Source: Amyelois transitella
Taxonomy: Eukaryota > Arthropoda > Insecta > Lepidoptera > Pyralidae
DNA: 64,000 nt
Reading direction: 5' to 3'
Assembly: GCF_032362555.1 (NCBI RefSeq)
Contig: NC_083514.1
Location: 9,719,001-9,783,000, forward strand
Shown here: piece after piece, positions 1 through 9,900 of the stretch
Layout: every line of letters begins with the position of its first letter
How positions within the stretch are numbered: position 1 is the first letter of the stretch
Program-made: the position numbers and the translations under genes
Notes under the pieces: generated by a model
What the model was told of the DNA's origin: nothing
Databases searched by the model: none
Seen by the model: only the letters and a program-made list of their open reading frames with translations

Positions 1-137
1 GGTCAGGCCGCTGTTTTACGAGTGAGTTACCTGGCTATACTAAATGTAGTCGCGTTTATTTTGGTGTTTAAAGGGAATTTTGAAATGGTTTAATTAAATT
101 CTAAAATTGGTTATGTTGAATAAAAGAAATATTTACA

Positions 138-312
138 GGAGGGGTAAGCAGAGACCACATCTTTCAATTTGCAACGATACCTGCATACTTCCTTCGTTTC
201 ATCCACATTCATAACTGTCTTCATGCAAGCTTTTTGCGATGGTTTCGGGTACTCTTGGCCTCACCTTTTGCCAGGATGTCTTTGATTTGGTCAAAGTTCG
301 TTCGTCCAGGCC
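138..312 (-). mobile_element. 5'-truncated WFGHVER-type LINE, 3' end
   Basis: Reverse-strand copy of the 3' end of the non-LTR retrotransposon that recurs in this window. Read on the minus strand it encodes the terminal region with GQ(V)KS-type, CMK..VMNVDEA and RGKWK motifs, then the short untranslated tail. It lies in the intron before the first visible alpha-glucosidase exon and abuts a SINE A copy on its right. Boundaries are approximate. Confidence 0.6.
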
Positions 313-603
313 TTCCTACTCACCGGAGGTCCCGGGTTCGAATCCCGGCCAGGGCATGATGGGAAAAGAACTTTCTCTGCTTGGCCTGGGTCTTGGATGT
401 TTATCTATATAAGTATTTATTATAAAATATAGTATCGTTGAGTTAGTATCTCGTAACACAAGTCTCGAACTTACTTCGAGGCTAACTCAATCTGTGTAAT
501 TTATCCCGTATATATAAAAAAAAAAGAAAAATAGTATCTCGTAACACAAGTCTCGAACTTACTTCGAGGCTAACTCAATCTGTGTAATTTGTTCTGTACA
601 CAT
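313..603 (+). repeat. SINE A, 5'-truncated, with duplicated 3' end
   Basis: The copy starts inside the tRNA-like head, just before the B box GGTTCGAATCCC, and runs through the body motif TATAGTATCGTTGAGTTAG. The last ~70 bases (AGTATCTCGTAACACAAG to CTGTGTAATTT) occur twice in tandem, at about 450-507 and 532-590, separated by an A-rich stretch. It ends about 35 bases before an alpha-glucosidase exon. Confidence 0.8.
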
Positions 604-636
604 ATATGTATATTTATTTATTTTATTTATTCACAG

Positions 637-2999
637 GTACCCCGACAACGTGGCGGTTCACCCCATCGACACGCAATTCCTTATCGGCCCCTACGTCATG
701 GTCACCCCCATATTAGAGGAGGGGGCCGACACAACGCACGCCTACTACCCGGGCCCTCACACGTGGTACAATATCCGTGATGGGACCATGTTGGGGTCTA
801 ACGAGACTAAGGAAGTGGGGGAGGATGCAACTGTCGCTATAAGAGTAAGTTTTAGCTATAATTATAATATATTATGTATAGTACCCGGATGACCGAGTCT
901 GATATAGTTTTCGCGGTTTTTAAAATGTTTATATATCTTGGAAACCGAGCTTTTCTCGAACCTAGGACCTTGATAAATCGATTCCTTGAGCCGAAAAACC
1001 CCTAATCTGTAACTTTCATGAAAATCGTTGGAGCCGTTTCCGAGATCCTGATTGTATATATCTACAAGAATTGCTCGTTTAAATATATTAGATATGTTTG
1101 TTAAATCTCTTTGAATTCTGTACATTTTATTTAAATTATTTTCGCAAAATACCTGTGTACTAAGGGATAGGCTTATATTTATTTTAACTTTATTGTACAA
1201 AATACAAATAAATAGCACAATTAGCGGACTTGCTAGAAGCATTATCTAACAGTCAACCATTGGGTCTGACAGATGAGAGAACTCTGGATTCCTTTTTTTA
1301 GGCAATGGGCAAGAAGAAACCCCAAATTCATGTGCCCTTAGTCGCCTTTAACGACATCCATGGTAATGATATGGAGCGTTCCTATCCTAAGGTGCCGGGA
1401 AAACCACACGGCATTTTAACATATTTATTCCATTGTGACGGCCTCTGTGGCGCAGCGGTAGTACGCTTGTCTGCGACACCGGAGGTCCAGGGATCGAATC
1501 AAAAATGATGAGAAAATAACTTTTTCTAAATGGTCTGGGTCTTGGATATTTATCTATACATATAAGTATTTATTATAAAATATAGTATCGTTGAGTTAGT
1601 ATCTCGTTACACAAGTCTCGAACTTACTACGAGGCTAACTCGAAATGTGTTTAAAAAAAAAAAAAAACAATATATATTCCCAGAGCGGCGCCATAATAGT
1701 CTGCCAAGAGCCCCCCCCACACGGGCCGGTGACCACCAGCAACTGCCGCAGCCGGCCGCTGCAGCTGCTGGCTGCGCCCGCGCCGGGCTCCGGGCCAGCC
1801 GCCGGCGACCTCTACTGGGACGACGGGGATAGCATTCGTGAGTCGACATCGTGTACTTTTTTTTTTTTGACAAGATTAAAATAACTCGTGGCAGTAAATA
1901 AATAGATCGTGGCAAGTGGAAAGAGGTAGTGTCTGCCTGCCGAGTAGGAGGCGTGATTTTATGTATGTATTAAAATAATTTGGCATTTTTTTTGACAAGA
2001 TTAAAATAACTCGTGGCAGTAAATAAATAGATCGTGGCAAGTGGAAAGAGGTAGTGTCTGCCTACCGAGTAGGAGGCGTGATTTTATGTATGTATTAAAT
2101 TGACTTGGCATTGGCATTGTCTTTGCTTGAGCTCGATTAAAAATATGGTTTGTGAAAAATAAGTTTGCGTAATTTTTTTTTTATTTTTGCTAAATCTTTC
2201 ATGAAAATATATTATTAGTGACAGCCGATTTTATAAATTGATTTATTTAATCACGTCTTTATCGCTGGCGGTGTAGACAGAGGCAACAGTCTCAAAAAGA
2301 ATTAAAGGCCTCGTTCAACTGTTTTTTAGCTTATTTTTGCGCAATTTGAATTTAAAGTAATTTGCACTTAGGCAATGAGCCGGAATTTAGAAATCTTTGG
2401 GTCTCTGTTCCATTTTATAAATAAAAAAATTCCCACAAGTCGGGTGGTCACCCGAAAAAAGTTGCTAAATCTTCTCACATCGTATGTAAAATATAACTAA
2501 CTAGCTGTGCCCGCGACTCCGTCCGCGTGGAAAAGTTATTTTGGGCATCATTGAACCAGTGGTTCCTGAAATTAGCGCGTTCAAACAAACAAACTCTTCA
2601 GCTTTATAATATTAGTATAGATATGCCTTTCCAAGTGCACCCGGAATACATCACAAACACACTCTTTAAATTAAGCATGTGACATCATTAATTCATTTCT
2701 CAAACTTCACAGGGTCGTACGACGAAGACAGCTACGCCTCCATCTCTTTCCGTATCGAAGGCACCACCCTCACCGGTGTTCCCAAATGGTGGGGGTACGG
2801 CGTTCCCCCACTCAGCAACATCACAATCTTCGCACAACCACCAATCAGCGGCGTTTCTTTGAACCGAGAACCATGCAAGAAGGGAAAGAAATCCAAATGC
2901 GATTTCACGTACAACGCTCAAACTAAAGTCTTGGAAGTGTACGGAATGAACTTGTTGATGAATAAAGTGTTTCAAGTGGATTGGACATATAAGAAATAA
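637..2999 (+). CDS. lysosomal alpha-glucosidase-like GH31 protein, C-terminal exons (partial)
   Basis: Three exons read on the plus strand: 637-844, 1684-1837 and 2713-2999, ending in TAA at 2997-2999. Splice phases agree (0 at 844/1684, 1 at 1837/2713), giving 215 residues of C-terminus; the catalytic barrel lies upstream of the window. The first exon carries the conserved strand after the barrel (FLIGPYVMVTPILEEGA, then ...PHTWYN). The second carries SGAIIV and the LYWDDGDSI motif typical of GH31 (family: L/F-WDDGES). The third is the distal beta-sandwich domain ending ...VFQVDW. By family, the enzyme removes alpha-1,4-linked glucose from glycogen or maltose in lysosomes or as a secreted maltase. 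The order of motifs matches vertebrate acid alpha-glucosidase, but a maltase/sucrase-like paralog cannot be excluded. Odd: exon 2 directly follows a SINE A tail, so its acceptor (TATTCCCAG) has only a short pyrimidine tract behind an A run. Confidence 0.87.
880..1095 (-). repeat. dispersed repeat D, copy 1
   Basis: About 215 bases matching, in reverse orientation, the segment near 16800-17055. Shared blocks include GAAACCGAGCTTTTCTCGAA, CGATTCCTTGAGCCGAAAA and TTTCATGAAAATCGTTGGAG. The family is not recognised. It lies in the intron between the first two visible alpha-glucosidase exons. Confidence 0.65.
1150..1285. repeat. LINE-tail-like dispersed repeat
   Basis: Shares ACAAAATACAAAT...AGCACA and CAGTCAACCATTGGGTCTGA with copies near 48085-48190 (same direction) and 14555-14665 (reverse). 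The tail AATAAATA-type end suggests the 3' end of a non-LTR element, but no coding part is left. Confidence 0.5.
1287..1421 (-). repeat. SINE B fragment with inverted junction
   Basis: 1305-1421 is the reverse complement of the head half of SINE B (TTAGTCGCCTTTAACGACAT, then GTGCCGGGAAAACCACACGGC). The bases just left of it (about 1288-1310, TTTTTTTAGGCAATGGGC) match the same SINE in the opposite direction, so the two pieces meet head to head. Confidence 0.65.
1437..1653 (+). repeat. SINE A, near full length
   Basis: tRNA-like head with an A box (TGGCGCAGCGGTAGTACGC) and a decayed B box (GGATCGAATC), then the usual body and an A-rich tail of about 14 A. The tail runs to within about 17 bases of the acceptor of the alpha-glucosidase exon at 1684. 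Confidence 0.85.
1862..2111 (+). repeat. two tandem 125-bp units containing LINE 3' ends
   Basis: TTTTTTTGACAAGATTAAAA occurs twice with a period of 125 bases (G at 1869 and 1994). Each unit has GATCGTGGCAAGTGGAAAGA and GGCGTGATTTTATGTATGT, which are the last codons and tail of the WFGHVER-type LINE. Units differ by only a few bases, so the duplication is recent. It lies just inside the intron after the exon ending at 1837. Confidence 0.75.
2245..2345 (-). repeat. decayed SINE B fragment
   Basis: AATCACGTCTTTATCGCTGG, GTAGACAGAGGCAACAGTCT and CGTTCAACTGTTT correspond to the reversed 3' half of SINE B with many substitutions. Confidence 0.5.
2511..2622 (-). repeat. dispersed repeat C copy
   Basis: Starts CTAGCTGTGCCCGCGACTCC and ends with TTTATAATATTAGTATAGAT. 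The same pair of ends bounds copies at 13495-13785 and 42214-42452, and appears inverted at 17595-17802. It is a common lepidopteran dispersed repeat whose class I cannot assign. Confidence 0.7.
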
Positions 3000-3130
3000 A
3001 GTGGTTATGTGTTCCATGTTCAAAGTTTTGTGGGGATCTGAAGAATTATTGTGCAATCATTGTTGAATTTAAAGTAACTGATTTTAACAGTTGTGTTGCA
3101 TTGTACTATTTATAAATAGAACAAGTGTTA

Positions 3131-3136
3131 AATAAA
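3131..3136 (+). terminator. candidate poly(A) signal of the alpha-glucosidase-like gene
   Basis: AATAAA about 130 bases after the stop codon. Another AATAAA overlaps the stop itself (2995-3000) and is too early to be the likely signal. Confidence 0.4.
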
Positions 3137-5028
3137 CGTCCCAAGATAAAATAAGGTAACGTTACGCGCGCGTTCTATAACTGTATTATTTATAAATAGA
3201 ATTAAATGTAGCCCAAGATGAGCAGAAAGGAACTTTTTAATGAGAAAAATATCAAATATCAAAATAAATAACACCCTTTTTTCCATGAGAATTTCCAGTA
3301 ATCCTAAGCGACAATCTGTGTGTCATATTTCAATAAGATCCGTTCAGTGGTTTTGGCTGTGTATTGATTAATATAAGTGTTTCTAGTTACCTTTATATAC
3401 AGAAGTCAATAAGTGGTCAAATTATAACTAAATATACCTTATTGAGAGCCACAGCCATCTTTGTATCGCTCGCAGATAGATATTCACGAAATAACTGGGA
3501 GCGATACATGAAAACGCAGAGTCCATTGTATAACTGATTAAATTATTATTTGTTTGCCCTAAATATACAAAAGATACTTTATTAAGAGCGCCCAAACATA
3601 ATAATAATTATATCATGTTTTCTCAATGATATTACCAGTTTTTAGAGGGGCGTAAAATATATATGTCTATACGTGTTATGACTATGGTACATAATTGAAC
3701 AAAAATACTATCTGCACAATCAAGCACATTGATTAAGGCGTTTTTGAGAGTTGACATGACTTCTAAATCATTGATATTGTTAATTCAAGTAATAAAATTA
3801 AATACTATAAAATATTGTTACACAGTGAAATTGATCAAGCACTATTGTATTAAGAGTTACGTTTATTGAGATAACGCATTTAAGCGCATAAGTCAAGGGT
3901 ATTATGGTAAAGGGGGATAAGCAAGGATTGGAGTTATTCAAATATATTTTTTTTACTTATGTAAGCAATGTAACAATTGTCGTCCCTACATATAGAAATT
4001 TATATTCGTTTTAGATGTTGTTACCATTCATTCCAAAGATTAAAATGCAAACATATTTTTTAATATCTTAATACTTTAGGCCAGTTTTAACAAATATCAT
4101 ATTTCATTGTAATTTATGTCTAGTCGTAATGTTAAGACTTTTGAAAATTGATTTTTCTATAGACTAGGCGTTTATCAAATTTACTGTTTTTGTGTATTTG
4201 CTAGTAATCAATTGTGAATTTCTATTATTATCAAAATATGTTTTGGACTATTTAAAAATCTTCCGATTTGAAGATCTTCCTATCATGGGTGGTAATATAA
4301 AATTGCTTTGTAAATAAATTACTAATTTTATTTCACCCTCACATTCATAAATCAAATGCCGTAGATATGAGGCACTGTAATTACAGGGAGTCTGCTTCTA
4401 CTTTTTGTATTATAAAAAAGATAAAATATGTTCTGTTATGTCAAAGCACAGTCAGCCGGTGCTATAGTACTCCAAAATGAAATAAAAAATATAACAAGAG
4501 TCAAGAAGAGTTTTGTAAATATGTACTTACAAACAGGCAATATAACTTTTTGTCAGTGTACTGTGCCGACTCCACATAAAGAGTGGGAAAAGGTAATGAC
4601 AAAGAAAAGAAGATTGACATAAGTGTTGATACAATACATTAAACATATCTTTTACTGTTTATTTCTGATTTTTAACTTTGTATACACACGCACATGAAAT
4701 CCAAAATTGTATTATTGTGATAATATTTTTAGATGTATCTTTTTAACATTTTTTTTTAAGCCAAAGTAGTAGATTGTTTAATTATAATTATATACATATA
4801 AGATGCACTTTAATATAAGATAATGCACAAAACTGTTTTTTATTTATCCATACAAAAAGTTTACCAGGTTATGTATTTCCTTTTTAAACAAAAAAATAAA
4901 TGTGGTTAACAAACATTTTAAGCTGTCACACCCTAATGCATAGTTTAGGAAATTTTCTATAATACTTGCATAAAAAAGTAAAAATGAAATTAAACACTAT
5001 GTATTTGTCATAAATATTTATATTCACA
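3137..5028. other. intergenic, no gene recognised
   Basis: AT-rich sequence between the 3' ends of two convergent genes. A 64-codon open frame at 4428-4622 has no recognisable features. No SINE copy is evident. Confidence 0.6.
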
Positions 5029-5034
5029 TTTAAT
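5029..5034 (-). terminator. candidate poly(A) signal of GCSH
   Basis: ATTAAA on the minus strand, about 250 bases past the stop codon. It is the nearest variant signal I can see. Confidence 0.25.
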
Positions 5035-5280
5035 AAAACTATTCTTACTCTTCACTTCTTGTCTTCTGCAGAGGCTATGACTTCTTCACTTACAAAGAAA
5101 CTCAACAAGTTATTCCTCTCTTAAAAATATACTCTCATCTCAAATGACAACATAAACTATTTTGAGTCAAAGAAACTAGTTTCCATTTCCTAATTTGTGG
5201 AAAATAATTTTCCATTAGCATTCATTAACAACAAAAACTATTAACAAACATAACAGAAACAAATTAAAAGCAATAAACAT

Positions 5281-5787
5281 TTAAGAATCAGTCTCTTTTT
5301 CTACATCCGTCTTCAGATATGTTTCATATTCTTCTTCCGTCATAAGTTTATCAACCTCTTTCATGTCTGATAACCTCAATTTAAATAGCCAGCCGTTTTC
5401 ATAACATGAAGTATTAATAAGTGCAGGTTTTTTCTCAACCTCCTTATTTCTCTCAGTCACTGTACCTGTGACTGGAGAATATATTTCGCTGGCAGCCTTA
5501 ACACTTTCTAATGCACCACATTCTTCGTCAGCTATCAATACTGTGCCCGCATCCGGTAATTGGGCGAAGACCACATCACCTAGAGATTCTTGAGCATATT
5601 TACTAATGCCAACAGTACCTATATCATTATCTACAGTGACCCATTCATGTCGTTCTGTGTATTTTCTGGCAGAAGTACTGTATTTGTGGTGTAATACAGT
5701 GTAGCTTGGTCTAATGTGTGATTGTATCCTTAGACAGTTGGAAATGCCATGTTTTACTGCTCCGTAAAAGAAATGTTGGAGTGTCAT
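5281..5787 (-). CDS. GCSH: glycine cleavage system H protein, mitochondrial
   Basis: A 168-residue complete reading frame on the minus strand without introns. The H protein carries the aminomethyl group on a lipoyl arm between the P, T and L proteins of the glycine cleavage complex in the mitochondrial matrix. Residues 1 to about 40 are basic, hydroxylated and lack acidic residues, as expected for a mitochondrial transit peptide. The mature domain follows (YTERHEWV near 43-50, [19 protein letters not shown] near 60-78). The lipoylation site is Lys97 in [15 protein letters not shown]. Length and motifs fit a functional H protein. A splice acceptor (TTTCAG, then GCAAAT) sits directly before the ATG on the minus strand, so an intron in the 5' UTR is likely and the first exon lies toward 5.8-6.5 kb. 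The gene is head to head with Snx14 and convergent with the alpha-glucosidase-like gene. Confidence 0.95.
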   Translation of the reverse strand: MTLQHFFYGAVKHGISNCLRIQSHIRPSYTVLHHKYSTSARKYTERHEWVTVDNDIGTVGISKYAQESLGDVVFAQLPDAGTVLIADEECGALESVKAASEIYSPVTGTVTERNKEVEKKPALINTSCYENGWLFKLRLSDMKEVDKLMTEEEYETYLKTDVEKETDS

Positions 5788-6077
5788 ATTTGCCTGAAAT
5801 GAAAATGATAGGAGAATATTAATGATTATTTTGAACCAATCATAACAAATAAACTAACTTCTAAACCAATTACTAAAAAATATACTAGCTTGACCACACT
5901 TAGCAATTTATATAATATATTGATATGGAATGCAATATTTTATCTTCACATTCACTCCACATATTTTTAATTCCTTATTATCCATACTAATTAATTTTGT
6001 ATATAAAAAATTATCAGTGAAGTACGGCGAGGGACAAAGGGTACTTTTTGTGGAGTCGCGGGCAAGAGCTAATTTCA

Positions 6078-6236
6078 TACATATAATCACGTCTTTATGC
6101 TTTACAGGGTAGGCAGAGTTACGTCTCAAAGAGATTGAAAGGCATCTTCAGCTATTAAGCCGTACGGCTTAATAGTGGAATTGACAGGTTGATAGCCCAT
6201 CGCCTAAAAGATGAATCCCGAGTTTATTAGCAAGAG
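6078..6236 (-). repeat. SINE B, diverged
   Basis: CATACATATAATCACGTCTT, GGGTAGGCAGAGTTA and TTGATAGCCCATCGCCTAAA mark a reversed, internally shortened SINE B that lacks the hairpin head. Confidence 0.7.
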
Positions 6237-6562
6237 ATAAAATAAAATTATATACCTACACACTGTTTCTGTCTGATGTTTCAGTAAAACTGCAATGGTC
6301 TCAAATTGAGATATCTACACTAGTACCTATCTAAAAAATGTAATAAACTTGTAAGATTATTTTGGAACTTCTAAAGTAGAACAAAAAACCAATATTTGTT
6401 TCTGATCTAAAGAAAATGTAAACAAATTGAATATTGAGGTTAGTTCATTTACGAAATCGAAGACAGTTGATTTTTTGAGGATGACAGTGACTAGTGATAG
6501 CAAGGTAATCAGTCAACTTGTTCGTGTCGACTAACTTGCTGATTTGTATCATCAATCTGTAG

Positions 6563-6891
6563 CCGCGGGATCAAATTGAAAAGTGAGTAGGCAAGTTTCA
6601 AATTACTTTGATCAACCCCCATAATCACCATCGTTGACAAGGTATTCTTATTTTTTCACTCGCTTTGTGTCCCTTCGGTTAGCCAAAGTTACAAGAAGAA
6701 GGCAAACGAGTGTCGCTGAGAACCATCAATTGGCAACCTAAATTGCATGCGAACTAAACTATAATACCCTTGTTTCAGTGTTATTGGTCCCAGACTCCCA
6801 GCGACAGTCGGTCGCTGACCGAAAGGGTATATTCCTGGCGACGAAATTCGTTGACAGCTTGCCTACTCACTTAGCAATTTTGGTCCCGCGG
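6563..6891. mobile_element. MITE-like element with long imperfect terminal inverted repeats
   Basis: CCGCGGGATCAAATTGAAAA and GTGAGTAGGCAAGT on the left reappear reversed on the right as AGCTTGCCTACTCAC and AATTTTGGTCCCGCGG. Further inward, CCCTTCGGTTAGCC pairs with GGTCGCTGACCGAAAGGG. Weaker pairing continues outward to about 6510 and 6925. No coding capacity; class unknown. Confidence 0.6.
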
Positions 6892-6984
6892 TAACAGGTC
6901 GCAGGGATAAATTGTACAGAGAGTTGATACCCTAAAAACAAGATTATACAGTGTAACAGAAAACGTCATTTTGTTTGCCCAACC

Positions 6985-9900
6985 ATGACTGAAAGATGTC
7001 AAAGAAAGTTTACAGAGAAATTTGATAATCAAAAATATATAATTTACTTCGGTGTTATAACTGTATCACTTACAGTTTTCTACTTTTACAGGTGTTTAAT
7101 CAGTATAATTTATTAAACATTAATTTGCCAGCAAGTTCGGCGTGTAACCTAGATTTGTTTCTTTCAGATTTTACTTTGTTACTTTAGCTCTTAGCTATGG
7201 GTTGGGATGTGTGGCTTGTTATTACGGCCTAAATTCTAGTTATTTACAAAAATTATTGGACCGTGTTATGTGCCATTTCGATGGAAACCCGCCAGAAGAA
7301 CAGTTAAAAGAAACGTCTGTCAAAGTGAGTCAAGACTTGTTTTTACCCACAAAATAATACTTTATTCTTTCTTAGGCTTCTAGTATTTTGCATCATTACA
7401 TTTTTATAATCAGCTTATCGATTTGTGCAACTGCTGCAACCGGAAAATCTATATCTAATCTACTGTGATAGACCTTGAAATTATAAATTCATGAGTCAGG
7501 TATTTTCTGTCATTCATCAAAGGTTCTGTTGTGTATGTTAACACAAGAAAAATAATTGTCTCAATCCTTGGACTTAAGAGTCATCATAAAGATCCTGGTG
7601 ATTTTGTCCCAGTTGCACCTCTAAAGGGTTTGTTTTGTGTATGACCATAAAGGGAATTATTCTGAACTGATAAATAGAGAAACCTGATCTGCTTAGGAAA
7701 TGGTTATTATTTAATTTTCCTCCAAAAACTCCTGATTTATTTAATTCCATGAAGAATTTTTTCAACATCTTCAAATTGTTTTAAATGCTTTTATTGAACA
7801 TTTTAGGGATGTAACACATGTGGGTCAAAAGATTGTTCCCGGCATGATGACGGAGGTACAAGTGAGCCCTGGACAGGGCTCCAAATACACAAACAACTTG
7901 ATCAGGCTATTGAGGATGTGAGTATTGTATGTAAGTTTATCTTTGTTAAGTCCAATGTTCAATATGTGTCATTTCTGTAGAATGAAAGAAATTCTGATTC
8001 TCTAATTTCATTTTATGTATATTCTCATGGTATGTTTTAGACCTTATTACTGTTTTGTAATTTTTTTTAGTACTAATTGCTATCTAGTTTATAGGTAATC
8101 TTTAATATCACCGTCATCAGTCTCTGGTCTCTTTCAATTGGTGTTGTTAACAACAATTTATTACGTTTTTTTTTTGTTTTTTCATGTAAACTTTTTTACT
8201 TAACATCAAAATGGCTGTCTATCAGAATAGGCTATTGGACTGTATTAAAAATATACATTTCTTTTATGTAATCAGTCTGAATATAATTTTTTTGGAGCGA
8301 TTTGTAATAACGCGAGATAAAAATATTGCATTATTTAAACAAAATCCGTCTCAGAAAATTAGGTTTTTATATGCAGCTGTCACGTGACTAAAAACGAACG
8401 TGATTGGCTATTTCTATTATGACGTCAATTATCCATAAACAGACTGTGGATCGTACCATTCCTTAGTGTTCGCTATTATTTTTCAAGATTTTATAAGTGT
8501 TTGATCGCTCAGGATAAGTCAGATAACATAGGTATTTAATAATGGAAACCAATTCCGCGAAAGCTGACAGTCGAAACCTACCAAAAGTGGACGCAATAAT
8601 GGTTGGAAGAAGAAATCTGGATTGTCTTCTTCAAAGACAATCCAGATTTCTATGCTGCCGAACTGAGGAATGTGAAAACATCAATGTAAGTATATCTTGG
8701 TAACCACTGATCTTAGATCATGATCTGAAACCACTTCTTGCGAATATTCAAATCCATCGGCATAGAAAAAAACAGTTTCGTAGGAGATTTTATTGTTGTA
8801 TTAGTGCATTGGCACTGCACAACATTTATAGGAACTCATTTTAATAATTTTCACACATATGACGTGGCACAAGTTAAATAAAACAAGAGAAAATCAAAAC
8901 TTTTCGAAACACCAACAAGCTTTGTATGATATTTACACGAAATTTACGTCACTGCATGCCATGGCCGCCATATTGCTAAAAGTCGCGTTTTGGCGGCATA
9001 TTTGAATATTTCATTTTCTTTTCGATTTTTTAATAAAATAACTGTAATAAAGGCAGAAAAGTATTTTTGTAGGGCTCCTTATAAACAAATAAATACCCTT
9101 AGATAGTTTTTAAAACTTTGTCAAATAGCCTATTGAAGTGTAAGATGAGAGAAAGAGACAATAGGATATATGTTTTACTAACTTTTTCTTGCGGCTTTCT
9201 TTGGGCGAATGAAAATTACCATCTGTCCATATCCATAGTCCACACTATTTATCCGAAAATTTCATGGAGATTAGTTCAGTGCTGTGTGGTTCCCGGCACC
9301 AGTGAAAAAAAGAATAGGACCATTCCATCTCTTTCACATGGATGTCGTAAAAGGCAACTAAGGGATAGGTTTACAAATTTGGGATTCTTCTTTAGGCGAT
9401 GGGCTAGCAACCTGTCACTATTTGAAACTCAATACTATCATTAAGCCAAATAGCTGAATGTGGCCATTCAGTCTTTTCAAGACTGTTGGCTCTGTCTACC
9501 CCTCAAGGGATATAGGCGTGACCATATGTATGTATGTAGATTAGTTTAGAGGTTTCGACATGAAAGAGGGACAAACAAACAAACATTCACATTTATAATA
9601 TTAGTATGGATAACAGTTCTTGAATAGCACCATAGGTTGACAGGTAAAAGATTTTGTAAAACAAAAGGTTATTCTCAATTTTTTTTTCCTTATTATTTTG
9701 TTATTAATTACCTACAAAGTTTGATAGATGTTGTAATAATTAACAATTTTAGCATTGTAGTGTCGAAATTTAATTACCAAACCAAAGCCTGGTAACATTT
9801 CCTGATAGGCGTTCTGATCTGAATCTGATGAATTAGCATTCCGTTAATAAAGGAAGGTATGCTGCATAAATGGCCTAATGAAATAAATAAAAGTTTGTTA

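Larger units (their letters stand above)
5788..6984. promoter_or_regulatory. shared 1.2-kb region between divergent GCSH and Snx14
   Basis: The two start codons (5787 on minus, 6985 on plus) face away from each other, so both promoters must lie here, or GCSH uses a distant non-coding exon. The stretch also holds a SINE B fragment and a MITE-like inverted repeat. No core promoter element can be assigned with confidence. Confidence 0.4.

Noticed and set aside
5281..5787. GCSH as a processed retrocopy because it lacks introns in the coding part
   Set aside because: The frame and transit peptide are intact, a splice acceptor precedes the ATG, and no poly(A) tract or target duplication was seen.
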